Positions 1 to 7,953 of a stretch of 64,000 bases of DNA are shown in pieces (position 1 is the first letter of the stretch; each line of letters begins with the position of its first letter). A program made the translations under genes and the position numbers. The DNA lies in contig NZ_CP015418.1 of the NCBI RefSeq assembly GCF_001633165.1, positions 2,542,001-2,606,000 on the forward strand, written 5' to 3'. The DNA comes from Rhodovulum sulfidophilum DSM 1374. GTDB lineage: Bacteria > Pseudomonadota > Alphaproteobacteria > Rhodobacterales > Rhodobacteraceae. The notes under the pieces are model-generated. The model made no database searches and was not told where the DNA came from. It was given only the letters and a program-made list of their open reading frames with translations.

Positions 1-919
1 GGCCGTCCTCGATCAGCGCGGCCTTGGCCGTGGTGCCGCCCATGTCGAAGGAGATCATGTCGCTCAGCCCGGCCGCGCGCCCGAAAAGCCCGGTGGCCAG
101 CGCGCCGCCCGCCGGGCCGCTTTCCAGCAGCCGGACCGGAAAATCGCGCGCGGTCTCGAGCGGAATGAGCCCGCCCGCCGAATGCATCAGCCGCAGCGCG
201 CCCGCAAAGCCCCGCGCGGCAAGCGCAGTTTCGATCCGGCCGAGATACCGGTGCATCAGGGGCTGGACATAGGCATTGGCCGCGGCGGTCGCGGTGCGGC
301 GGTATTCGCCGATCCCGGCCACCACATCCGAGGAGACCGAGACCGCGAGCTCCGGGAAGGCGCTGCGCAGGATCGCGGCGGCGCGGCGTTCATGCGCGGG
401 GTTGGCATAGGAATGCAAAAAGGCGATGGCCACCGCCTCGCAGCCCGCCCCGACCAGCTCGGCCCCCGCCCGTTCTAGCGCGGCCTCGTCGAGCCCCGCC
501 AGGACGCGGCCCGAGGCGTCGATCCGCTCGGGCACCTCGAGCCTCAGGTCGCGCGGAACAAGCGGCTCGGGGAAGGGCAGGAAGAGATCGTAGATGTCGT
601 AGCGCTGTTCGGTCCCCATCTCGAGGATGTCGCCGAAGCCCTCGGTGGCGATCAGGCCGGTCCGGGCGCCGGTCCGCTCGATCACCGCATTGGTGACAAG
701 CGTCGTGCCATGGACGATTTCCGACAGATCGCCGGGCCCGATCCCCTGCATCGCCAGGATCTCGTCAAGACCGGCCAGCGCGGCCTCGGAAGGGTCCTGC
801 GGCGTCGTCAGGCGCTTGTGCAGGGTCAGGGCGCCGGTTGTGCCGTCATGCAGCACGAAATCGGTGAAGGTGCCGCCGATGTCGAAGCCGAGACGCCACT
901 TTCCCGATGGCAGGGTCAT
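1..919 (-). CDS. hyuA: Hydantoinase A / 5-oxoprolinase-type ATPase subunit (3' end off window)
   Basis: Reading leftward from the ATG at 919, about 306 codons are present and the frame runs off the left edge. Residues about 11–20 read GFDIGGTFTD, the sugar-kinase-like ATP phosphate loop of the HyuA N-terminal domain; HGTTLVTNAV follows near residue 70, and SFDMGGTTAK lies near the window edge, where the second HyuA ATPase segment begins. The family couples ATP hydrolysis to ring opening of hydantoins or 5-oxoproline, normally with a HyuB partner that would lie further left. The start overlaps the stop of the upstream iclR gene (ATGA), so the two are translated as an operon. The exact substrate cannot be read from sequence. 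Confidence 0.9.
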   Translation of the reverse strand, partial: MTLPSGKWRLGFDIGGTFTDFVLHDGTTGALTLHKRLTTPQDPSEAALAGLDEILAMQGIGPGDLSEIVHGTTLVTNAVIERTGARTGLIATEGFGDILEMGTEQRYDIYDLFLPFPEPLVPRDLRLEVPERIDASGRVLAGLDEAALERAGAELVGAGCEAVAIAFLHSYANPAHERRAAAILRSAFPELAVSVSSDVVAGIGEYRRTATAAANAYVQPLMHRYLGRIETALAARGFAGALRLMHSAGGLIPLETARDFPVRLLESGPAGGALATGLFGRAAGLSDMISFDMGGTTAKAALIEDG

Positions 920-1668
920 GCCGGGCCCCGATCGCCTGCGGCATGCAGGATCAGCGAATCCCCCAGCGCCTCGGCGATCCCGCCGGCGCCCTCGATCAGC
1001 GTGCCGATCATGTCGTCGCGTTCGTTGTCCGAGACGAGGTTGTGCGGATAGACCAGGCAGAGGCTGACCGCCTCGCCGGTGACCGGATCGCCGACCGCCA
1101 CCGCAAGCCCGTCGACCCCTGGCAACGCCTTTTGTGAGACGAAGGCATAGCCGCGCTTGCGGACGGGCTCGAGGTCGCGCGCCAGCCGGTCGGCCGTGGT
1201 CTCATCGCCATAGAGCCGCGCGATTTCGTCATCGGACAGCCGCGCCAGCAGGCTGCGTCCGGTGGCGCAGATTTCGGCGGGCAGGCGGCGGCCGACCGCC
1301 GAACCGACCCTCAGCGCGTTGGTGCCCTCGAAATCGGCCACCGCCATCACGCTGCGGCCGTCGCGGATCGAGACATAGCCGGTATGGCCGAATTGCTGCG
1401 AGGTCTCGTGGACCACGGCGCGGGCGCGGCCGAAGACGCTCGATGAATAGCGATAGGCGGCGGCGATGTTCAGCATCATCCGGCCGGGCCGGTGCCGGCG
1501 GGTGCCGCCGATCTCTTCCAGCATGCCGGTTTCGCGCATGGTCTTCAGCAGCCGGGAGGCCGAGGCCTTTGGCAGCCCTAGGCGATCGGACACTTCGGAC
1601 ACCGTCAGATCCGTACAGTCATTACCGAAACAGCGCAGCACATGGGCTGCATTCTCAAGAATTGTCAT
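916..1668 (-). CDS. IclR-family transcriptional regulator
   Basis: A 250-residue protein from the ATG at 1668. The N-terminal winged helix-turn-helix covers roughly residues 1–60 (TVSEVSDRLGLPKASASRLL is the HTH) and the rest matches the IclR effector-binding domain, with VSIRDGRSVMAV and ICATGRSLLARL-like segments. IclR proteins usually repress or activate a neighbouring catabolic operon in response to its substrate. The gene ends in a 4-bp overlap with hyuA, so hydantoin or oxoproline metabolism is the likely target (inference). The frame stays open upstream to 1929, but that part is Arg/Pro-rich and unlike the family, so the internal start was chosen. Confidence 0.88.
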   Translation of the reverse strand: MTILENAAHVLRCFGNDCTDLTVSEVSDRLGLPKASASRLLKTMRETGMLEEIGGTRRHRPGRMMLNIAAAYRYSSSVFGRARAVVHETSQQFGHTGYVSIRDGRSVMAVADFEGTNALRVGSAVGRRLPAEICATGRSLLARLSDDEIARLYGDETTADRLARDLEPVRKRGYAFVSQKALPGVDGLAVAVGDPVTGEAVSLCLVYPHNLVSDNERDDMIGTLIEGAGGIAEALGDSLILHAAGDRGPA

Positions 1669-1691
1669 CACATCGTTCCAAAACACGGAAA

Positions 1692-1705
1692 AACGGTTCC
1701 GTTTG
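1692..1705. promoter_or_regulatory. Palindrome upstream of iclR, candidate IclR operator
   Basis: AAACGG-TT-CCGTTT is a perfect inverted repeat 24 bp upstream of the iclR start. A related half, AAACGGAAC, recurs at 1745–1753. IclR regulators commonly bind such palindromes in their own promoter. The assignment is by position and symmetry only. Confidence 0.4.
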
Positions 1706-2109
1706 CCGCAACAATTGCCGCTGCCGCGGTCCCGCGTCAATCGCAAACGGAACGTCACCGGTGCGAGATCCGCCGGTTGCGGCACTTGTCTTGCGACCCG
1801 GTCGCCCTGGGGAGACGCCTCCCCTAGATGCCGCCGGGGAGGCGCGCGCGCCCCGCATCGTCTCGGCGCGGAAGGCATCGGGCCTGAGCAATCGTAGGAC
1901 GGGCGCCGGTTCTGGCCTTGCGCTTGCATCCCTCCCTCATGGCCGGTTCAGCCCTGCCATTGCCGACAGGGATCGCGGCAAGACCGGCCTGCCGGGCCAG
2001 GCCTGCGATTGCACTCGGAGCCGAAGCGCGGCATGGTGCCGCGCCGGCAGGGCGGCACCATGGTCAAGGCTCGCGCGATGGCCGGAACGACAGCAAAACG
2101 GATGGCCCG

Positions 2110-3372
2110 ATGGACGAGACCCACGCTCCCGATGCGAAGCCCTTGCGCAACGGCACGGCGCAACCGCGCGCCCTGCCTTCCGCCCGGCCTCCCGGGGCGG
2201 CAAGACGGCGCGCAGCCTTTCCCTCCAGCCCCGAGGCGCGGGCGTTCCGGCGCCGGTTCTTTCCAGAGGCCAGCGCCGCGGACTGGTCCGACTGGCGCTG
2301 GCAGCTGCGGGCGCGGATCCGGTCGCTTGACGGGCTCGCGCAGGTTTTCAGCCTGTCGGAGGACGAGCGCGCGGCGGTGGCCCGGCGCCAGAGCGGGCTG
2401 CCGGTCGGCATCACGCCCTATTATGCCTCTCTGATGGGGCTTGAGGATCCGGCCGAGCCGCTGCGCCGGACCCATATTCCGGTCGGACAGGAATATCTGC
2501 GCCTGCCGGGCGAATCCGATGACCCGCTGGGCGAGACCCCCGACAGCAAGGTGCCGGGGCTGGTGCACCGCTATCCGGACCGGGTGCTGTTTCTGGCCAC
2601 CGGGACCTGCTCGACCTATTGCCGCTATTGCACGCGCTCGCGGATGGTCGGCCAGCCCGGCGGCGAAGAGGGGATCTCGACCCGCAACTGGGAGCGCGCC
2701 TTCGCCTATATCGCGGCGCATCCCCAGATCCGCGACGTTCTGGTCTCGGGTGGCGATCCGCTGACATTGTCAGACGACAAGCTCGATTATCTTCTGGGCC
2801 GCCTGCGCGCCATTCCGCATGTCGAGTTCATCCGGATCGGAACCAAGGTGCCGCTGGTGCTGCCGATGCGGATCACCGGGGCGCTGACGCGGATGCTGCG
2901 CCGGCACCATCCGCTGTGGATGTCGCTGCATTGCACCCACCCGGCCGAGCTGGCGCCCGAGGCGACCGAGGCGCTGACGCGGCTTGCCGATGCGGGCATT
3001 CCGCTCGGGGCGCAGACGGTGCTGCTGCGGGGCATCAACGACACGGTCGAGACCATGCGCACGCTTTGCCGCGGGCTTCTGAAGCGGCGTGTCCGGCCCT
3101 ATTACCTGCTGCAATGCGATCCGATCACCGGCTCGGGCCAGTTCCGCACCCCGATCGAGACCGGGCTTGCCATCATCGACGGGTTGCGCGGTCACCTGAC
3201 CGGCTATGCGGTGCCGCATTTCGCCATCGACGCGCCCGGCGGCGGCGGCAAGGTGGCGCTGGTTCCCGACCATGTCGCGGGGCGCGAGGGCGACGATCTG
3301 CTGCTGCGCAATTTCGAGGGCCGGATCTATCGCTATCCAGATCCGGGCGGACGGACCGGGGCGCGCGACTGA
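2110..3372 (+). CDS. KamA/AblA-like radical SAM aminomutase (lysine 2,3-aminomutase family)
   Basis: 420 residues from the ATG at 2110. The Cx3Cx2C iron-sulfur/SAM motif is CSTYCRYC (Cys167, 171, 174), followed by VLVSGGDPLTLSD and SLHCTHPAE, typical of the KamA/EpmB branch, and by PGGGGKVALVPDH near the C-terminus for PLP and substrate contacts. KamA enzymes exchange the alpha-amino group of lysine with the beta hydrogen using PLP and SAM. The N-terminal FFPEASAADWSDWRWQLR segment favours the KamA branch over the shorter EpmB. The protein ends soon after LLRNFEGRIYRYPDP, so the Cys-rich zinc tail of clostridial KamA is missing. No ablB acetyltransferase or efp gene is adjacent, so substrate and role remain open. 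The frame is open further upstream but low in family resemblance. Confidence 0.82.
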   Translation: MDETHAPDAKPLRNGTAQPRALPSARPPGAARRRAAFPSSPEARAFRRRFFPEASAADWSDWRWQLRARIRSLDGLAQVFSLSEDERAAVARRQSGLPVGITPYYASLMGLEDPAEPLRRTHIPVGQEYLRLPGESDDPLGETPDSKVPGLVHRYPDRVLFLATGTCSTYCRYCTRSRMVGQPGGEEGISTRNWERAFAYIAAHPQIRDVLVSGGDPLTLSDDKLDYLLGRLRAIPHVEFIRIGTKVPLVLPMRITGALTRMLRRHHPLWMSLHCTHPAELAPEATEALTRLADAGIPLGAQTVLLRGINDTVETMRTLCRGLLKRRVRPYYLLQCDPITGSGQFRTPIETGLAIIDGLRGHLTGYAVPHFAIDAPGGGGKVALVPDHVAGREGDDLLLRNFEGRIYRYPDPGGRTGARD

Positions 3373-3875
3373 GATGGCGCATACGATTTCGTGCCCCGGA
3401 ATTTCTTGCAAAAATTACAGTTCTCTTCGATCTTGGGCAGGGGAAGGGCGGGGTTTCCGCTTGATTTCAAGGACCGACCCGTTGTGCGCTGGGGGGCGCT
3501 CGGCGGTGACTTAGAATGAATTTATACGGAGGCGTCGGAACATCCGGCGCCGCTCGGCCGGAGACGGACGAGAAGGGGGTAAGATGGAAAGACAGGGCGC
3601 CATCAACGGCGGCGACGGCGTTGGCCGTGGCGGTTTCCGGGTGAGCCCGGGACGGGGCAGGGGCGTTGCCCCGGCGCGGCATGCGCAATGGCACCAGCCT
3701 TCGGCGGATACCGCTGCATGGCGCCGCCGGGGCGCGCCGGGTCATGGGCGGTCCGGCCCGCCGGGCGCGTCGCGGTCTCTGGCAGGCCCACGCCATCGCA
3801 TGATCGCGCCCTCTTTCGACGGCACGAGAGGCCTGGGCGCGGGGCTGCGCCCGTCCCGCCCGGGAGTGTCCGGCG
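3373..3875. other. Intergenic stretch, no recognised gene
   Basis: 503 bp between the aminomutase-like gene and the FAD oxidoreductase. A 99-codon frame at 3584–3883 (+) has a good purine-rich ribosome site (AAGGGGG) and overlaps the next start by 8 bp. Its Gly/Arg/Pro-rich translation matches nothing I recognise, in particular not the small 2Fe-2S subunit that often precedes this type of oxidoreductase. It could be a leader or chance reading frame. Confidence 0.4.
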
Positions 3876-5231
3876 ATGCGTGAGGTTGATCTGGCGGTGG
3901 TCGGGGCCGGGCCGGCCGGGATGGCGGCGGCGGCCGAAGCGGCGCAGGCCGGGCTGCGGGTCGTGCTGCTCGACGCACAGCCATGGCCGGGCGGGCAGGT
4001 CTATCGCGATATATACCGTGCCGGGCAGGAGCAGGAGGCCGATCTCGGCGCCGCCCCGCTCGAGGGCCGCAGGCTGATCGCCGGGCTCGACCGGCCCGGG
4101 ATCTCGCTGATCCGCGGTGCCGAGGTCTTGGCCATCGAGCCGGGCATCGCGCCGGGTTACCGGCTGAGCTACCGGCAGGACGAGGCGGCCGAGACCCTTC
4201 AGGCCCGGCAGGTGCTGCTGGCGACCGGCGGGCTCGAGCGGCCGATGCCGGTGCCGGGCCGGACCCTGCCCGGGGTGTTGACCGTCGGGGCCGGGCAGAT
4301 CCTGCTGAGACAGGCCGGGCTGCTGCCGCGACGCGGGGTGCTGCTGGGCACCGGGCCGCTGCTCTATCTGTTCGCGGTGCAGATGATGCATGCCGGGGTG
4401 ACGCCGACGGCGCTGATCGAAACCCAGACCCGGGGCGATCTGGCGCGCGCGATGTGTCATCTGGGCGGGATCTTCGGCGGCTGGTCCTACATGAGCGAGG
4501 GCTGGCGCATGCTGCGGTTGCTGCACCGGGCGGGCGTGCCGCGCATCACGGGCGCGCATGAGATCGTCATCGAGGGCGAGCAGCGGGCCGAGGCGGTGCG
4601 TTTCCTGCGCCGCGGCGCACAGCACCGGCTGCCCTGCGATGCGGTTCTGCTGCATCACGGGGTGGTGCCCAACCCGCATCCGGCGCGTGCGCTGGGGCTG
4701 GCCCATCGCTGGATGCCGCGTCAGCATTGTTTCACGCCGGTCTGCGATGACTGGGGCGAGGCGGCGGCGACTGAGGGCGGGGTCGAGGGCATCTTCGTCG
4801 CGGGCGACGGGGCGGGTATCGTCGGACCCCGTGCGGCGGAGTTGCAGGGGCGAATCTCGGCGCTCCGGATCGCCGAGACCCTGGGGCGGATCGACCTCGG
4901 CACCCGCGACGCGCTGGCCGCGCCGTTGCGGCGCCAGTTGCGGCGCGAGCTGGCGGTCCGTCCGTTCCTCGATGCCGCCTATCCGCCTTTCGCCGAAGTG
5001 GACGGGCTTGATCGGGACGAGGCCGGCCCTGGTTCCCCGCTTCCGGCCTTCGGGACGGCGCTGCCCGGCGGTGTCCCTGGCATTCTGGCTGAAACCGGCG
5101 AGAACGGGGGAAAGACCGTCGCGGATGCGGCCGGGTGGCTGCCTGTCGGGGGGGCTGACGATGCCCCCCCGGACGCGCCCGAAGCCGAGAAAGCCGCAAC
5201 CGGGTCCGCCTGTCACGCGGGCGAGGCCTGA
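3876..5231 (+). CDS. FAD-dependent oxidoreductase, opine/hydroxyproline dehydrogenase alpha-like, C-terminal domain missing
   Basis: 451 residues. The N-terminal FAD Rossmann motif is VVGAGPAGMAAAAEAAQAG (residues 7–25), with WPGGQVYRDI as the usual following segment and a second dinucleotide fold around LLGTGPLLYLFAVQ. IFVAGDGAGIVGPRAAELQG is the conserved late FAD contact. This matches the HcnB/OoxA/hydroxyproline dehydrogenase alpha family, membrane-linked or multi-subunit dehydrogenases of amino-acid derivatives. Those proteins normally end in a BFD-type 2Fe-2S domain with clustered cysteines. Here homology stops after RPFLDAAYPP and a roughly 85-residue Gly/Ala/Pro-rich tail follows, with no Cys cluster in any frame. 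No small 2Fe-2S or beta subunit gene is adjacent, so activity is uncertain. Confidence 0.75.
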   Translation: MREVDLAVVGAGPAGMAAAAEAAQAGLRVVLLDAQPWPGGQVYRDIYRAGQEQEADLGAAPLEGRRLIAGLDRPGISLIRGAEVLAIEPGIAPGYRLSYRQDEAAETLQARQVLLATGGLERPMPVPGRTLPGVLTVGAGQILLRQAGLLPRRGVLLGTGPLLYLFAVQMMHAGVTPTALIETQTRGDLARAMCHLGGIFGGWSYMSEGWRMLRLLHRAGVPRITGAHEIVIEGEQRAEAVRFLRRGAQHRLPCDAVLLHHGVVPNPHPARALGLAHRWMPRQHCFTPVCDDWGEAAATEGGVEGIFVAGDGAGIVGPRAAELQGRISALRIAETLGRIDLGTRDALAAPLRRQLRRELAVRPFLDAAYPPFAEVDGLDRDEAGPGSPLPAFGTALPGGVPGILAETGENGGKTVADAAGWLPVGGADDAPPDAPEAEKAATGSACHAGEA

Positions 5232-5573
5232 GGCCGTTCGAGGCGCGCGGGGGTACAGGTTTGCGCGACGCAGTCTTTCTTAACCGACGGTATCGGGCGC
5301 GGTAGAGCCCAAGCGATTGCCGAAGACCAGAGCGAGAGGCGACGGCTCGGGAGGATAGGTGTGGGCCGAGATGCGGCGGGCGGAAGGCTTGGTTCGCCCC
5401 TTCGCCCGACTTCCCGGCCGGGGCGGCTGGCGTAGCCAGCGCCGCCGCGATGCGGACCGGCGTGCTGCTCTGCCGAAAGCCTGTCGGCGGCCGGTTTCGC
5501 CCTCTTTATGCCCCTCTATCGCCCGCCGTTCAGACCCGGTCCGCGTCTCGGAAGTCCCCGCTGAACAACGTGA
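5232..5573. other. Intergenic stretch, nothing recognised
   Basis: 342 bp between the oxidoreductase and the downstream edge of the IS5-type transposase relic. No convincing gene, tRNA or terminal inverted repeat was found, although the right-hand part could belong to the IS 3' end. Confidence 0.4.
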
Positions 5574-6964
5574 TCATGCCGCCACGAGGGTGCGCCTGTG
5601 ACCATCTGGCCGGGCGGCTTGAGCCCGGATCATGGTGCGCAACAGCAGCAAGAGAGCCCTGAGATGGGCGAGGATCTTGCGGATGTCGTGGCCGCAGCCG
5701 CATAGGACGGCGAAGATGGCGTTGCCGATGGTGCCTTTCAGAGGGCAGCGCGCGAGGCGTCCATCGGTTTTCATGTGTCCGATCTTGGGCTCGATGGCAC
5801 TTCGTCGCCGCAGGAGCCTGGCCAGCGTCGGCGTCAGGCCGCGGCGGGTTCCCGAGATCAGAACACGGGTCTTCGTGACACCATGCCCGCGATAGCCGCG
5901 GTCAACGATTGCCAGCGCTGGCGCCCGTCCGGTCAGGATGGTGACCTGTTCGAGCGCCTCGTCGAGGGTGTGGCCATCATGGGGATTGCCCGGCAGGGAT
6001 GGCATGCCGACGACGAAGCCCCTGTCCACGGTCGTGGCCGGGCTGACCTTGCCCCCGAATTCGTAGCGGACGCGGGCCTTGCCCCTGGAGATGCAGTCCG
6101 CCGCGGGGTCGTGCAGGGCGTAGAGCTTGTCGCTGCCCCTGGGCTCTTGGTGCAGAAGGCTTGAGACCGGGACCAGCATGTCCGTGAGCCGGTTGCGATA
6201 TGGCCCCTTGGGGACATCGCGCAGACGGTGGCGGACATCCCGCAGGCCCCCGGCCGGTGTCGCCTTTCAGCATTCTCAATGCCTTGCGCATGCGCTTGAA
6301 CTGGCGGGCATGGGCATATCCGCTGACCTGTGCGGCCAGCCGCGGCCCCCTTGCGGGCATAGGATTGCCGGAGTTCCAGACCGCCTTCGCGGGCCGGGGC
6401 AAAGCGTTTGCGGCGTGCCTTGTCGTAGAGCCGGGCGTCCGTCGGGGGCGCGATGTTCTTTTCCATCGCCGTGGTATCCGCCGCCACGCAGGACAAGCTG
6501 CCATCGTCGATCATCCCGGCCTCTCGACCGACCTCGATCGTCTTGGCGAGCAGCCATTCGGCTCGCTCTTCCCCGATCCGCTGCCGCCAGCGGACCAGCG
6601 ATGTCGGGTCGATCGGGGGATGGTATTGAAGTGAGGCGGATCAGAAAACACTCTGGGGGAGTGTTTTCCCGACGAACGTTTCGCCGGTGAAGTGCTGGAA
6701 ATACGGGGGCTCGACCCGGCGGGCGACGACAGCCTCGTCCGAAGGCCCATAGGCATGCTGCAGATGCATCAGCCCGGCGACCGGTCGCGGATCGGTGGCT
6801 GGCCGTCCCTTCGCCGAGGGGAAGAACCCGCCCCACGCGCGGTCGAACCAGTCCCGGTCAATGAGCCCGGCCGGTTTCACCAACTCGTGGCGCATGTCGA
6901 TCATGTCGACAAGCCTGGGCCGGAGGAGATCATCCTGTTCGGCTGGACGCGGACGGTGCGTCAT
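5574..6964 (-). mobile_element. IS5-family transposase relic with several frameshifts
   Basis: Read leftward, the translation is spread over several frames. The N-terminal DUF772-like part (6964 to about 6645) contains LMHLQHAYGPSDEAVVARRV. The middle (about 6640–6330) reads PTSLVRWRQRIGEERAEWLL and then VAADTTAMEKNIAPPTD, the first DDE region. The C-terminal part (6179–5574) contains CISRGKARVRYEFGGKVS, LPGNPHDGHTL, VDRGYRGHG and RRRSAIEPKIGHMK, covering the later DDE catalytic region. At least three frame changes break the gene, so no functional transposase is made. Terminal inverted repeats could not be matched at either side, so element borders are uncertain. Confidence 0.88.
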
Positions 6965-7629
6965 CGGGCAATCCGAAATTGCAGGTTTTGCACATGAACC
7001 CTACGAAAGCCTGCAAATCCACGCCACCACAACAGCCAGTTCTCCACCTGAAATCAAAGCGTTCGGACTTGTGCAGAGAGAACTCTGAAGGCAACGAGAC
7101 CTTAATGTCACTCGCGTCATGGCGATGACCGCCCGTGGCGTCGGATGATAAAACGAGGTGGCAGTCAATGGCCCCGGACATGTTGCCCCAAAGAGGGGCG
7201 TCCTCAATCAGCGCCTGTTTCAGGCCGGTATCCGCGATGGAAGTTTCCGTATCGCGCGACGCGGGTTGCCAGGACGGGATCTGTCGGTGAGCCTGACAGG
7301 CGATCTTCTACTATCCGGCGGTTCCGGCGCTGGCGTATGTGCAACTCCCGCCCGGCCGCCGCGTCCGATGCGCAAGGATCGCAAGACCCGAAAGGGCGCC
7401 TAGATCACCATCTACAACCTGCGTAATAGGCTCGAGCGTGGCTGCGACCGGTCGAGTCTCGGCTGTCGTCCGATCTTGTGTCGCGATGAAAGCTCCGACA
7501 TCTTGCCTGGCCTCATTAACGGTACGCGCATCGCGTTCCGGGTTTGCAATATGTCGATACGCTCCGGTGATCCGGGTGCCTGGTTCCGGCTTGACCCCTG
7601 TCTCCGGAATGCTACTGAAGGCGCAGGTC
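6965..7629. other. Gene-poor accessory stretch
   Basis: 665 bp between the IS5 relic and the tRNA gene. Short frames exist on both strands (for example 6930–7181 minus, 7158–7403 plus) but none resembles a family I know, and GC is lower and more even than in the housekeeping genes. It is probably decayed island DNA. Confidence 0.4.
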
Positions 7630-7705
7630 GGGCCTGTAGCTCAATGGTCAGAGCAGGGCGCTCATAACGCCTTGGTTGGGGGTTCGAGTCCCTCCGGGCC
7701 TACCA
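7630..7705 (+). tRNA. tRNA with CAU anticodon (Ile2 or elongator Met)
   Basis: A 76-nt cloverleaf with encoded CCA. The acceptor arms GGGCCTG and CGGGCCT pair with one G-U at the end; the D arm starts GCTC; the anticodon stem GGGCG/CGCCT closes the loop CTCATAA (anticodon CAU); the T arm is GGGGG-TTCGAGT-CCCTC. CAU is used by elongator tRNA-Met and by tRNA-Ile2, in which the C is changed to lysidine by TilS. The G1-U72 end and lack of initiator features (three G-C pairs in the anticodon stem) rule against the initiator. I slightly favour Ile2. It lies at the edge of the mobile mosaic, a common integration position. Confidence 0.93.
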
Positions 7706-7747
7706 AGCCAAAACTAAGCAACTGAATTTACAAGATAAATCTCGAAA

Positions 7748-7777
7748 GTGCCCCACGGTGGAACGAGCGTGGGGCAC
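7748..7777 (+). terminator. Strong hairpin after the tRNA
   Basis: GTGCCCCACG pairs perfectly with CGTGGGGCAC around a 10-nt loop, 43 nt downstream of the tRNA. There is no T-run after it, so it may end or process the tRNA transcript rather than act as a classical intrinsic terminator. Confidence 0.55.
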
Positions 7778-7821
7778 CTTGCTCGCCAAAGACGTCGATT
7801 CCAGCCTGGGAATTCTGTTCC

Positions 7822-7953
7822 ATGGCTGACGCTTCCACCTCTACTCGCTGCTACTGGATCCGCGACCAAGATGGCGCCGAGATCCTCATCCCGATGTGCT
7901 GGGGCGCGGCGATAGGCGGGCCTGCCGAATGCACCTGTGTATCGACCCACTGA
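7822..7953 (+). CDS. Small Cys-containing protein, 43 aa, unknown
   Basis: ATG at 7822 to TGA at 7951–7953. The protein has an aromatic/acidic start (CYWIRDQDG) and a C-terminal IPMCWGAAIGGPAECTC segment with clustered Cys and Gly. From memory, short proteins with a C-W-G-A-A ... C-T-C ending recur near prophage and plasmid genes of Rhodobacteraceae, but I cannot name a family. The four cysteines could bind a metal. It overlaps the start of the UvrA-like frame in another phase, which suggests two unrelated sequences were joined here. Confidence 0.45.
   Translation: MADASTSTRCYWIRDQDGAEILIPMCWGAAIGGPAECTCVSTH

Noticed and set aside
5560..7010. Terminal inverted repeats of the IS5 relic
   Set aside because: The sequences at 5560–5600 and 6940–7010 were compared in inverted orientation and do not match.
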